Origin: Clostridia bacterium
Lineage (GTDB): Bacteria; Bacillota; Clostridia; Christensenellales; UBA1242
Direction: 5' to 3'
NCBI GenBank assembly: GCA_900767715.1
Contig: CAAGAD010000005.1
Coordinates: forward strand, 62,001-126,000
Length of the DNA: 64,000 nucleotides
The translations under genes were made by a program, and so were the position numbers. Numbering within the stretch: the stretch's first letter is position 1; each line of letters begins with the position of its first letter. Positions 8,361 through 15,617 of the stretch are shown one piece after another. A model generated the notes under the pieces. It made no database searches. It was given only the letters and a program-made list of their open reading frames with translations, and was not told the DNA's origin.

Positions 8361-9032
8361 ATGAGTCTTATTCAAAAGATGCGTGAGAAATTGGCAGACA
8401 AGGTTATCAAGCACTATGCAAAAAAAGAACGTCGCGAGCGTGAAAGGGAAGAAAAGCAAGGACTATATGAAGCAAAGCAAGCGGTGTACAAACTATGCGC
8501 AATGTCTGCTTGTTTGGGCATTATGGGAGTAAGAATGGAATGCGCGGAGAACGAACTAACATTCTGGGACCCGTATCAAAACGCGCGCGCCAAATTCAAT
8601 TTTTTTAAGGTGGAAGATGTGCGCAAAAATATGGAAGATTTGACTAATCTCATTTACGATACTTTTGTGCGTCGCCAAGGCAAAATAGATATTAAGAAAG
8701 ATATGTGCGAATTTGACTTGTATCTCAAAATCATCAACTATTTTTACTCACAGTATCGAACAGATGAAACGTTCCGCGAAATTATGGCAGGTGCTAACGG
8801 CGTGTTCAACATCAGTGGCAAGACAGAAGTTGTGCGCTATGACGTTGACTACCCAGAAGGTTGGACAATGGCAGAAGCATATCAGCAATCGGGGGCAATG
8901 TTCTCTCGTGCATTCGATGACGAACTGACCCGCATATCCAAAAAAGACTTCACACGTATGGTCGATAAACTCTTTGAACGTAACAAGGACATCTACAAAA
9001 AATACCACGGTTTTGACAGCCCTATATTGTAA
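8361..9032 (+). CDS. Unknown cytoplasmic protein
   Basis: A 223-aa protein. I chose ATG 8361 because AGGTGGGG lies just before it; the frame also has a GTG at 8352. Residues 5-40 form a highly charged helix (Lys/Arg/Glu repeats). A globular part with several aromatic residues and scattered Cys follows; no signal peptide, membrane segment or recognised motif is visible. It has its own promoter candidate (TTGACA at about 8312 and TACAAT at about 8334) and a terminator, so it is monocistronic. Function unknown. Confidence 0.75.
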   Translation: MSLIQKMREKLADKVIKHYAKKERREREREEKQGLYEAKQAVYKLCAMSACLGIMGVRMECAENELTFWDPYQNARAKFNFFKVEDVRKNMEDLTNLIYDTFVRRQGKIDIKKDMCEFDLYLKIINYFYSQYRTDETFREIMAGANGVFNISGKTEVVRYDVDYPEGWTMAEAYQQSGAMFSRAFDDELTRISKKDFTRMVDKLFERNKDIYKKYHGFDSPIL

Positions 9033-9067
9033 TTGTTGGCTTATATGAGTTGTACATAATCATAATT

Positions 9068-9094
9068 AAAAAAACGGACGAAAGTCCGTTTTTT
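9068..9094. terminator. Bidirectional terminator
   Basis: AAAACGGAC (9071-9079), loop GAAA, GTCCGTTTT (9084-9092). T tracts on both strands could serve both the plus-strand gene at 8361 and the minus-strand rplI. Confidence 0.85.
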
Positions 9095-9190
9095 CATCAT
9101 TCAAATTGCTTGTTTTATGTACACTAATTCTAGTTATATCTCGTTTTAACTCTACGACAGTGCTACTAAATTGAATTCTCTTTTCTGCCA

Positions 9191-9634
9191 TTATTCCGCA
9201 TTGACTGCAAGGTTGATGTTGGTGCTCACTTCTTTACAGAATTTGATAGTGATTTTGTACACGCCAACCGATTTGATTGGGTCAAAATCTATGATTTGGT
9301 TTTTGTCAAGTTTGATGTTTTGTTCGCCGAGTTTAGCAACGACTTCATTCTTGGTAATAGAACCGAAAGTCTTGCCCGTGTTACCCACTTTGATTTTAAA
9401 GTTTAGCGTCATATTTTTGATTTGGTCAGCGAGTTTTTGATAGTCGGCAACCATTACGCCATGGTGATATGCTTGTGCGCTTTTCTCATTCTTGTTGCGA
9501 TTGAGCGCGTCGCCTTGTGCCAGAGTGGCAACGCCTTGCGGAATGAGATAGTTGTTGGCGTAACCGCCGTTAACTTCTACAATGTCACCCTTTTTGCCTT
9601 TGCCTTTAAGGTCTTTGAGTAAAATTACTTTCAT
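9191..9634 (-). CDS. rplI: 50S ribosomal protein L9
   Basis: A 147-aa protein, the usual length of L9. The N-terminal rRNA-binding domain begins MKVILLKDLKGKGKKGD and contains the family signature region VNGGYANNYLIPQG. A connecting helix and the C-terminal domain follow. It binds 23S rRNA near the L1 stalk base. Its start is preceded by GAGGTGG. It stands alone here, separated from dnaB and gene-expression partners it often accompanies, and is transcribed towards the bidirectional terminator at 9068. Confidence 0.96.
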   Translation of the reverse strand: MKVILLKDLKGKGKKGDIVEVNGGYANNYLIPQGVATLAQGDALNRNKNEKSAQAYHHGVMVADYQKLADQIKNMTLNFKIKVGNTGKTFGSITKNEVVAKLGEQNIKLDKNQIIDFDPIKSVGVYKITIKFCKEVSTNINLAVNAE

Positions 9635-9735
9635 TTTCCACCTCGTTTGCTTGAATTATACATATTTTGGCGCGTGTTGTCAAACAATGCGTTTGGATTT
9701 GTTGCAACTGGGCAAACTATTTTGGGGAGATTATT

Positions 9736-10047
9736 ATGGACGTTGTATGTAGAAAACAAAAATGCCAGTTTAACGACTGCACCAAATGTCAGCGCAAAAA
9801 CCTTGAAGTCAGCGCGGACGCGGTGTGCGAGAATATGGTGATTGACAAAAACAAGCCTGTGGCAGATATTTCAAAAGATATGTTTGAGCGCGCACCCGAG
9901 ATTGCTCCTTTCCGCCATTGCTTGACTATGAACATCAAATGCCAGGCGGATTGCATTCACAATCGCGACGGCGAGTGTTGGAGCAATGGTATTATCGTGA
10001 ACTCGGTGGGCAAGGGCAATGAGTGCATTTCGTACGTAAAAAGGTGA
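9736..10047 (+). CDS. Small Cys-rich protein with two DUF1540-like modules
   Basis: A 103-aa protein starting at ATG 9736 after GGGGAGA; an in-frame earlier start lacks a ribosome site. The C-terminal half has the spacing CQADCIHNRDGECWSN then a distant CISY, which resembles the DUF1540 pattern (Cys-x3-Cys-x6-Cys, then Cys). The N-terminal half has CRKQKCQFNDCTKC with a further Cys, a looser second copy. Eleven or so Cys in 103 residues suggest zinc or another metal, and the protein is cytoplasmic. The stop is TGA. DUF1540 has no established function. Family assignment is by motif only. Confidence 0.7.
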   Translation: MDVVCRKQKCQFNDCTKCQRKNLEVSADAVCENMVIDKNKPVADISKDMFERAPEIAPFRHCLTMNIKCQADCIHNRDGECWSNGIIVNSVGKGNECISYVKR

Positions 10048-10164
10048 GCCCACGTGAGCGAAACTTATCGTAGCGTTTTGATAATAAACATTTGCGGACA
10101 TACCTAACAAATGCGCAACATAGATTGCCACAAAATCTACAATATATCATTTCACTTTTTGCAA

Positions 10165-10190
10165 ACAAAAAAGGCAGTCGTGACTGCCCT
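10165..10190 (-). terminator. Terminator of ppa
   Basis: GGCAGTC (10173-10179) pairs with GACTGCC (10182-10188), with a poly-A tract on the plus strand that gives a U tract on the minus-strand RNA. It also carries T after it on the plus strand, so it may work in both directions. Confidence 0.75.
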
Positions 10191-10194
10191 TTTT

Positions 10195-10719
10195 TTAATG
10201 ATTGTCCTTATAGGCTTTCATTGCTTTTTTGATTGCCTTTTTTGCATAACTTGCGGAGTAGAATTTAGTGATTTCGGTGTGCTTGTTTTCTAGTTGTTTA
10301 TATACGGTCAAGAAGTGCATAAGTTCTTCCACAATGTGTGGTGGCATATCTTTGACGTCCTTGTAGCCTGAGTAGGTTGGGTCACCGACTGGTACGCTAA
10401 TAATCTTGGTGTCAATTTGGTTTTGGTCAACCATATCTATCGCGCCGATAGGCACAACGTCCACAAGGCTCATTGGCAAAATTTGCTCACTGCAATACAC
10501 GAACACGTCGAGCGGGTCGCCGTCTTCACTCAATGTGAGTGGCACAAAGCCGTAGTTGGCTGGGTAGTGGGTGCTGGTGTAGAGAACGCGGTCGAGACGT
10601 AGCATTCCCGTTTCCTTGTCTAGTTCGTATTTGTTTTTGCTGTTTTTGCTGATTTCAATCACTGCGACAAACTTGTCCGGAGTGATTCTCTCAGGTGAAA
10701 TATCGTGTAAAATATTCAT
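10195..10719 (-). CDS. ppa: Inorganic pyrophosphatase, family I
   Basis: A 174-aa soluble enzyme that hydrolyses pyrophosphate to two phosphates, pulling biosynthetic reactions forward. It has the family I signature DGDPLDVFV (about residues 66-74) with the metal-binding aspartates, the upstream HYPANYGFVP segment and the downstream DPTYSGYKDV segment. Length matches the bacterial family. The start is preceded by AAAAGG. It is transcribed alone. Confidence 0.95.
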   Translation of the reverse strand: MNILHDISPERITPDKFVAVIEISKNSKNKYELDKETGMLRLDRVLYTSTHYPANYGFVPLTLSEDGDPLDVFVYCSEQILPMSLVDVVPIGAIDMVDQNQIDTKIISVPVGDPTYSGYKDVKDMPPHIVEELMHFLTVYKQLENKHTEITKFYSASYAKKAIKKAMKAYKDNH

Positions 10720-10844
10720 ATTTTTTCCTTTTATGTTTCAATTGTTGTCTGTTTGTAGTTAAAGTATAACACACAAAATTTGGCACTAGCAAACATTTTG
10801 CGTCCATTTTTCTAAAAATTGCACACTAATTTTGGCAATAATGG

Positions 10845-10873
10845 TTGACAATTACCGTCTGGTTTGGTAATAT
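10845..10873 (+). promoter_or_regulatory. Promoter of the tRNA-Ser transcript
   Basis: TTGACA (10845-10850), 17-nt spacer, TAATAT (10868-10873). Transcription from here would give a ~235-nt leader before tRNA-Ser that includes the duplicated tRNA 5' fragment. The stretch 10720-10844 upstream shows nothing recognisable. Confidence 0.6.
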
Positions 10874-10948
10874 GAAATAGTCAGCACAAGAAAGGCGAGT
10901 GGTGACAGCGCGTGGTTTTGGCTAATTGCATATTCGTGTGTTCAAAAT

Positions 10949-10990
10949 TGTCGCCAACTAAATACGGAGAAGTACTCAAGAGGTCGAAGA
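10949..10990 (+). repeat. 42-bp direct repeat, upstream copy (tRNA-Ser 5' fragment)
   Basis: This is 41/42 identical to 11097-11138. It contains the 17 bases before tRNA-Ser plus the first 25 bases of the tRNA (acceptor strand and D arm). The only difference is C/T at the base immediately preceding the tRNA. After 10990 the sequence departs completely from tRNA-Ser, so this copy is a 5' tRNA fragment, not a functional tRNA. Confidence 0.9.
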
Positions 10991-11071
10991 CGATTCCGGA
11001 CTGCGAGTACAACTCTTGTCGAATTGTGCTATTAGATTGCCACCGGCAACCTAACTTAACGCCAATTCCCC

Positions 11072-11096
11072 CTGCTTCGGGAGACTCCCTTAGCAG
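11072..11096 (+). promoter_or_regulatory. Hairpin carrying the antisense of the tRNA-Ser anticodon arm
   Basis: CTGCT (11072-11076) pairs with AGCAG (11092-11096) and GGGA pairs with TCCC inside. Bases 11084-11096 are the exact 13-nt reverse complement of 11146-11158, the anticodon arm of tRNA-Ser. In the precursor RNA the two can pair, as an alternative to the local hairpin and the cloverleaf. Confidence 0.5.
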
Positions 11097-11138
11097 TGTC
11101 GCCAACTAAATATGGAGAAGTACTCAAGAGGTCGAAGA
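11097..11138 (+). repeat. 42-bp direct repeat, downstream copy (at tRNA-Ser)
   Basis: The downstream copy of the repeat at 10949-10990, 148 bp apart. This one continues into the intact tRNA-Ser. Confidence 0.9.
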
Positions 11139-11204
11139 GGCTCCCCTGCTAAGGGAGTAGGCTTGTAACAGGGCGCGAGGGTCCGAATCCCTCCTTCTCC
11201 GCCA
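11114..11204 (+). tRNA. tRNA-Ser (anticodon GCT)
   Basis: A class II tRNA of 91 nt including CCA. Acceptor GGAGAAG pairs with CTTCTCC, and the anticodon stem CTCCC/GGGAG encloses the loop CTGCTAA (anticodon GCT, reading AGC/AGT). A long variable arm follows, then the T arm with GGTCCGAATCC, discriminator G, and encoded CCA at 11202-11204. Its 5' half is duplicated upstream at 10966-10990. Confidence 0.95.
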
Positions 11205-11207
11205 AAA

Positions 11208-11237
11208 TTTGCATTCATATTTTGAATGCATTTTTTA
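11208..11237 (+). terminator. Terminator of tRNA-Ser
   Basis: TGCATTC (11210-11216) pairs with GAATGCA (11224-11230), followed by six T. Confidence 0.8.
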
Positions 11238-11295
11238 TTTTTGATTGATTTTATTTCGGGCATTGACTATAATAACATTGAATCAAGGAGAATTT

Positions 11296-11859
11296 ATGAA
11301 GAGTTTAACTAGGGTACAGAAAGTTGCCAGGGTCTTGTACATCTTGTCGCGCATTGCTTTCTGGTTCTGCATTGTGGGTTGCGCAATGTGTGTTTGCGGG
11401 GCGATTTGCGTAGGTGTTTTGGGTGATGACCCGGAAATCATTCGACTATTTGCCGAAGAAGGCGTTGTCTATAACGCGAAAGAAGCGTTATGCTTGTGCA
11501 TTATTGCCAGTGTTGAGTGCGCGGTGGGCATCGCGATGTTTGTGTTTGTGAATAAGTTTTACAAGAAAGAACTCGAAATCGGCACACCATTCAACAAAGA
11601 CGTTTCCAAGGAAGCAAAGCGCGTTGGGCTGATTCGATTGTTCTTGCCTTTGGGCGCGATTATTGTGAATGCAATCATTGCGGAATGTTTTCACCTTGAA
11701 ATTGACGTGTCAAATTTCGTGGACATTACGCTCGGCATTGTATATTTGATTATGGCGTGCGTGTTTGACTATGGCGCGGACGTCATCAACGTGAAGGTGG
11801 CGCAGTCGAAAGCCAATTTGCAGAGTGAAGCCGTGGTCGATGTGGAAAGCGACAAATAG
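11296..11859 (+). CDS. Membrane protein of unknown function (four helices)
   Basis: A 187-aa protein with four hydrophobic segments at about residues 20-43, 66-86, 115-135 and 143-160. The start at ATG 11296 follows AAGGAG. Several Cys sit in the first two helices. The arrangement resembles DUF2975-type membrane proteins, but I cannot establish this. It ends 7 nt before the Rrf2 regulator, so the two are probably co-transcribed, which may place the protein under the same Fe-S or redox control. The C-terminal tail is polar and cytoplasmic or exposed. Confidence 0.75.
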   Translation: MKSLTRVQKVARVLYILSRIAFWFCIVGCAMCVCGAICVGVLGDDPEIIRLFAEEGVVYNAKEALCLCIIASVECAVGIAMFVFVNKFYKKELEIGTPFNKDVSKEAKRVGLIRLFLPLGAIIVNAIIAECFHLEIDVSNFVDITLGIVYLIMACVFDYGADVINVKVAQSKANLQSEAVVDVESDK

Positions 11860-11866
11860 GTGAATT

Positions 11867-12271
11867 ATGAGAATTTCATCAAAAGGGCGCTATGCCGTAA
11901 GGCTTATGGCACAACTCGCGCGACGAGAGGGCGAGAACGTGTCGGTGGCGGACATTGCCGATGCGCAAGATATTAGTGCAAAATATTTGGAAAAAATTAT
12001 TTCAATCCTATCTAAAAACCGCCTAATCGAAGGCAGTCGCGGAGTGAAGGGCGGGTACAAACTCACCAAGCCGGCAGACAAGTATTCTGTCGCGGAAATT
12101 TTGCGCGTAACGGGTGACTTGCCAGAACTTGCACCTTGCTTGCGTGACGGTTATGAATGCGCGCGTGCAGACAAATGCGACAGCGTTGGCTGTTGGGAAA
12201 GGTTGGACGCTCTTATCAACAACTATCTTTCCAAAGTGAGTTTAAAAGATGTTTTAGATAAGAAATATTAA
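11867..12271 (+). CDS. Rrf2-family regulator (IscR-like)
   Basis: A 134-aa winged-helix regulator beginning MRISSKGRYAVRLM, the usual Rrf2 N-terminus. The recognition helix region is VADIADAQDISAKYLEKI (about residues 26-43) and the wing is GSRGVKGGYKL. Three Cys suited to an iron-sulfur cluster are spaced as in IscR (CLRDGYECARADKC, about residues 85-98), with a fourth Cys soon after. It lies directly upstream of nifS and iscU, and a palindromic site covers the nifS promoter. By analogy it senses cluster status and represses Fe-S assembly; this is inference. The ribosome site is AGGTGA. Confidence 0.88.
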   Translation: MRISSKGRYAVRLMAQLARREGENVSVADIADAQDISAKYLEKIISILSKNRLIEGSRGVKGGYKLTKPADKYSVAEILRVTGDLPELAPCLRDGYECARADKCDSVGCWERLDALINNYLSKVSLKDVLDKKY

Positions 12272-12340
12272 TTGAGTGATACAAAGTTTAAAGCGAGTTA
12301 AATTTCCAAATTAAACATTCAAAAAAATAATAAAAGGTGG

Positions 12341-12369
12341 TTGACAAACTCACCTTTTATTTATATAAT
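12341..12369 (+). promoter_or_regulatory. Promoter of nifS-iscU
   Basis: TTGACA (12341-12346), exactly 17 nt, TATAAT (12364-12369). Transcription would begin at about 12375-12377, inside the palindrome at 12374-12392. Confidence 0.85.
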
Positions 12370-12373
12370 AAAA

Positions 12374-12392
12374 TCATACCAAAATGGTATGA
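12374..12392. promoter_or_regulatory. Probable Rrf2/IscR operator
   Basis: A perfect inverted repeat: TCATACCA, AAA, TGGTATGA. It begins 4 bases after the -10 box and covers the likely transcription start, a position where a bound dimer would block initiation. The regulator gene is immediately upstream. ATACC/GGTAT half-sites are consistent with Rrf2-family operators. Confidence 0.7.
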
Positions 12393-12424
12393 ATTAATGC
12401 ATAAACTCAAATGAGGAGAATATT

Positions 12425-13609
12425 TTGATATATTTAGATAATGCGGGCACGACCAAAGTGCGTGCCGAAGTGAAGCAAGCAATGTTGCCATTTATGGACG
12501 AGATATATGGCAATGCCAGCAGTTTGCACATTATGGGGCAGATAGCGAAAGAGTTCCTAGAAAACGCGCGTCAAACTGTGGCGACATGTTTGAATGCCGA
12601 CGCGCAAGAGATTTATTTCACGTCTGGCGGTAGTGAGAGTGACAACTGGGCGATTGACGCCGTTTGCCGTTATGCCAAGTTGAAGGGCAAGACTCACATC
12701 ATCACCACCGCGTTTGAACACCACGCCATTTTACACACCTTGCAAGAGAAGAAAAACCAAGGTTTCGAGATTACCTATCTGCCAGTATACGACAATGGCA
12801 TAATCCACATCGATGACCTAAAAAATGCAATCACGGACAACACTTGCCTTGTGACGATTATGTTTGCCAACAACGAAATCGGCACTATTCAACCTATTGC
12901 CGAAATTGGTAAAATCTGCCGTGAAAAAGGAATTGTATTCCACACTGATGCCGTGCAAGCGGTGGGGCATTTGCCTATCGATGTAAAAGAAATGAATATT
13001 GATATGTTGAGTATGTCGGGGCACAAATTCCACGGGCCAAAGGGCGTGGGCGCGCTCTATTGCAGGAAGGGTATTCCGCTATTTAGTTTTATCAATGGCG
13101 GAGCGCAAGAACGAAACAAGCGTGCCGGTACGGAAAATGTGGCTGGCATTGTGGGAATGAGCAAGGCACTCGAACTTGCGACGGCTGAAATGACTGACGT
13201 GGCAAAGCACGAAAGCGAATTGCGTGACAGACTTTTTAAAGAACTAACAAAAATTCCGCATTCAAAAATAAACGGCGATACAACACACCGTTTACCAAAC
13301 AATTTCAATATGTCGTTCGAGGGAATAGAGGGCGAGAGCCTGTTGCTACTTTTGAGTGACAAAGGTATTTGTGCGTCGAGCGGTTCGGCTTGCACGAGCG
13401 GTTCGCTTGACCCTAGCCACGTTTTGCTCGCCATTGGGTTGAAGCACGAGATTGCGCACGGCAGTTTGCGCTTGACGCTCAGCAGATACACGACCGAAAA
13501 AGATATTGACGAAACGATAACAGCCGTCAAGGATGTTGTCGATGTTTTGAGAAAGATGAGTCCGGTTTGGGACAAATTGCAAAAAGGAGAAATTGAATAT
13601 GCTATATAG
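12425..13609 (+). CDS. nifS: Cysteine desulfurase (NifS/IscS type)
   Basis: A 394-aa PLP enzyme that takes sulfur from cysteine, leaving alanine, to supply Fe-S cluster assembly and thiolation. Visible motifs are the N-terminal YLDNAGTT, TSGGSESDN, the His of AFEHHA (about residue 100), the PLP-binding Lys in SMSGHKFHGPKG (about residue 202), and the catalytic Cys in SGSACTSG near residue 323. The start is TTG 12425 after GAGGAG. It overlaps iscU by 11 bases, giving a two-gene assembly unit. The Asn-Ala-Gly variant in LDNAGTT (usually LDNAATT) is a mild difference. Confidence 0.95.
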   Translation: MIYLDNAGTTKVRAEVKQAMLPFMDEIYGNASSLHIMGQIAKEFLENARQTVATCLNADAQEIYFTSGGSESDNWAIDAVCRYAKLKGKTHIITTAFEHHAILHTLQEKKNQGFEITYLPVYDNGIIHIDDLKNAITDNTCLVTIMFANNEIGTIQPIAEIGKICREKGIVFHTDAVQAVGHLPIDVKEMNIDMLSMSGHKFHGPKGVGALYCRKGIPLFSFINGGAQERNKRAGTENVAGIVGMSKALELATAEMTDVAKHESELRDRLFKELTKIPHSKINGDTTHRLPNNFNMSFEGIEGESLLLLLSDKGICASSGSACTSGSLDPSHVLLAIGLKHEIAHGSLRLTLSRYTTEKDIDETITAVKDVVDVLRKMSPVWDKLQKGEIEYAI

Positions 13610-13973
13610 TGAAAAGGTGATGGACCATTTTAGGAATCCGCGCAACGTGGGCGAAATGCCTGATGCGGACGGCATTGGCGAAGTGGGCAACGCAAAGTGC
13701 GGTGACATTATGCGTATGTACATCAAGGTTAGGAACAATATCATCACGGACGTCAAATTTATGACCTTTGGTTGTGGTAGTGCCATTGCCACCAGTTCAA
13801 TGGCGACCGAACTTATCAAGGGTCAGCCTATCGATAAGGCGCTCGAACTCACTAACAAGGCGGTTGTAGAAGCGTTGGACGGTTTACCAGCCCACAAACT
13901 GCACTGCTCTGTGCTCGCCGAAGAAGCAGTGAAGTCGGCAATCGAAGATTATTACGACAAAAAGCAAAAATAA
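13599..13973 (+). CDS. iscU: Iron-sulfur cluster scaffold, IscU/NifU N-terminal type
   Basis: A 124-aa scaffold on which NifS sulfur and iron are built into clusters. The three ligand cysteines are in GNAKCGD (about residue 35), FGCGSAIATSS (about 61) and HCSVLAEEA (about 104). ATG 13599 is preferred over the in-frame TTG at 13593; AGGAG lies upstream within the end of nifS. It overlaps nifS by 11 bases, so translation is probably coupled. No HscA/HscB, ferredoxin or SufBCD genes follow in this window. Confidence 0.94.
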   Translation: MLYSEKVMDHFRNPRNVGEMPDADGIGEVGNAKCGDIMRMYIKVRNNIITDVKFMTFGCGSAIATSSMATELIKGQPIDKALELTNKAVVEALDGLPAHKLHCSVLAEEAVKSAIEDYYDKKQK

Positions 13974-14046
13974 ATATATAAATTTGGTAAAATTTGCATT
14001 GTTTTATTGCCTAGTTGTGATATAATATACCAGTTAGGAAAATATT

Positions 14047-15066
14047 ATGTCTTTTTGGGAAATGCTTTTAGACGCGTTCATAGATAGTGCAAAAATATTG
14101 CCAGTTTTGTTGGCAGTGTATTTTTTGATTGAGTTTTTGGAGTATCGCAACGCATTCAGTTTCACTCAATCCAAATTTTTGAAAGGCAAATATAGTCCAA
14201 TCTTTGGATCGTTGTTTGGCTGTGTGCCACAGTGCGGTTTCAGTGTCATTTCTAGCGACCTTTATACCAAAGGCAAAATGTCAATCGGCGCACTGTTGGC
14301 AGTGTTCATTGCCACGAGCGACGAAGCAATTCCAATTATGCTGTCTAGCAAAAACGGAATCGAGCCATTGCTACTTATCATTGCTATTAAGTTGGTGTAC
14401 GCCATTGCAATCGGCTATCTGTCCTTTGCCTTGTATCGAATGATATTCAAGAAGTCTGCCATTCACGACAGCGAGAATAGTGACAAACTATCTGCTGACG
14501 ATTCGCAACCAAATGAACAACAGACAACGAACAGCGTGACAGACGCGAATGCAAAGCAGACTGTGACAGAAACAACAACCCAAGAAAACGTAACCAACGA
14601 GCATTACGACCACGGCGACCACGAAAAAATGACAGAACTAGACGGCTGTTGTAAACATCATATAGAATCAAAACATTTTAATGTCGTGCACCCACTCGTG
14701 CATAGTTTAAAAATATTCGCATTCATCTTGCTTGCCAATGTAGTAATCGGCGCAATCACTCTGTGGGTGGGCGAAGACAAACTCACAAGCGCATTGTCTT
14801 CCACGTACGCGCTTCAACCAGTCGTCGCTGTGTTGATAGGTCTTATTCCAAATTGTGTGTCAAGCGTAGTACTTACCAAACTATTTTTGGCGGGCGGAAT
14901 GAGTTTCGGTTCAGTGGTAGCAGGTCTTTGTGTCAATGCGGGTCTAGGACTTTTGGTGCTATTCAAGCAAAATAAAAATTGGAAAGAAAACTTGTTTATC
15001 ACTCTCACACTTTTGCTCTCAGGTTTGGCAATGGGTTACGCACTGCATTTCATTCCATTATTTTAA
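14047..15066 (+). CDS. Putative heavy-metal efflux permease (ArsP_2 / 10-TM exporter type)
   Basis: A 339-aa integral membrane protein with two hydrophobic blocks (about residues 10-135 and 225-339). They are joined by a long hydrophilic loop rich in Thr, Gln, Asp and Glu that ends in a His/Cys-rich stretch (HYDHGDHEK, CCKHH). Both blocks carry an internal-repeat signature: FGCVPQCGFSV with YTKGKMSIGALLA in the first and GLIPNCVSSVV with FLAGGMSFGSVVAG in the second, as in the putative 10-TM heavy-metal exporters. Substrate is unknown; the His/Cys loop suggests divalent-metal binding. The ribosome site is TTAGGA; a TATAAT lies at 14021. It is transcribed alone. Confidence 0.8.
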   Translation: MSFWEMLLDAFIDSAKILPVLLAVYFLIEFLEYRNAFSFTQSKFLKGKYSPIFGSLFGCVPQCGFSVISSDLYTKGKMSIGALLAVFIATSDEAIPIMLSSKNGIEPLLLIIAIKLVYAIAIGYLSFALYRMIFKKSAIHDSENSDKLSADDSQPNEQQTTNSVTDANAKQTVTETTTQENVTNEHYDHGDHEKMTELDGCCKHHIESKHFNVVHPLVHSLKIFAFILLANVVIGAITLWVGEDKLTSALSSTYALQPVVAVLIGLIPNCVSSVVLTKLFLAGGMSFGSVVAGLCVNAGLGLLVLFKQNKNWKENLFITLTLLLSGLAMGYALHFIPLF

Positions 15067-15092
15067 AAAAGAAGCGGAAACTTCTTTTTTTT
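15065..15092. terminator. Bidirectional terminator between permease and spmB
   Basis: AAAAAAGAAG (15065-15074) pairs with CTTCTTTTTT (15081-15090). It serves the converging permease and spmAB transcripts. Confidence 0.8.
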
Positions 15093-15110
15093 GTTGCTGT
15101 ATAAAAATTT

Positions 15111-15617
15111 TTACATAATTTTACAAAGCCAGCAAGACATCACACAAGCGATTATGCTACATAATAGGGCGATTGGAATGGCGAGCAGAGTTTTCTTCAC
15201 GTTTGTGCCACTGAAATATATGCTCACCACATAAAACACTGTATCGCTTCCGCCCATAATTACGCACGCGCAACGGCTGATGTAACTATCCACACCGTAT
15301 TGTGCGAAGATGTTTTTGAGCATAACGATTGAAGCATTGCCACTGAATGGACGAATGAGTATAAATTCGCTGAGTTCGATTGGAATGCCCAAAAGGTTGA
15401 ATACTGGCGCAAGGAATTTGCCGACCAAATTTGCTAGTCCGCTCAAACGGAAAAGTTCAATGGCGACAAACATTGCAACGAGATAAGGAAAAATTGACAA
15501 TATGAGTGGTGCACTTGCTTTTGCGCCATGCACGAACGACTGATAGGGGTCAACACGTCTAGTTTTTGCGTAGACGATAAGCCCGACAATCAAGATTGGA
15601 ATGAGAAGGTTAACCAT
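15111..15617 (-). CDS. spmB: Spore maturation protein B
   Basis: A 168-aa membrane protein of the nucleoside-recognition (Gate) family, with about four hydrophobic segments and the motifs HGAKASAPLILSIFPYLVAM and RPFSGNASI. The start chosen (15617) matches the family N-terminus MVNLLIPIL, and AGAAGGTGCGC precedes it. It overlaps the end of spmA by 8 bases, so the pair is one operon. In Bacillus, SpmA and SpmB contribute to spore core dehydration. Homologues also occur in non-spore-formers, so sporulation here is not proved. Confidence 0.9.
   Translation of the reverse strand: MVNLLIPILIVGLIVYAKTRRVDPYQSFVHGAKASAPLILSIFPYLVAMFVAIELFRLSGLANLVGKFLAPVFNLLGIPIELSEFILIRPFSGNASIVMLKNIFAQYGVDSYISRCACVIMGGSDTVFYVVSIYFSGTNVKKTLLAIPIALLCSIIACVMSCWLCKIM

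Noticed and set aside
10966..11050. A second functional tRNA upstream of tRNA-Ser
   Set aside because: Only the acceptor strand and D arm are present; no anticodon stem, T arm or 3' acceptor strand can be completed.
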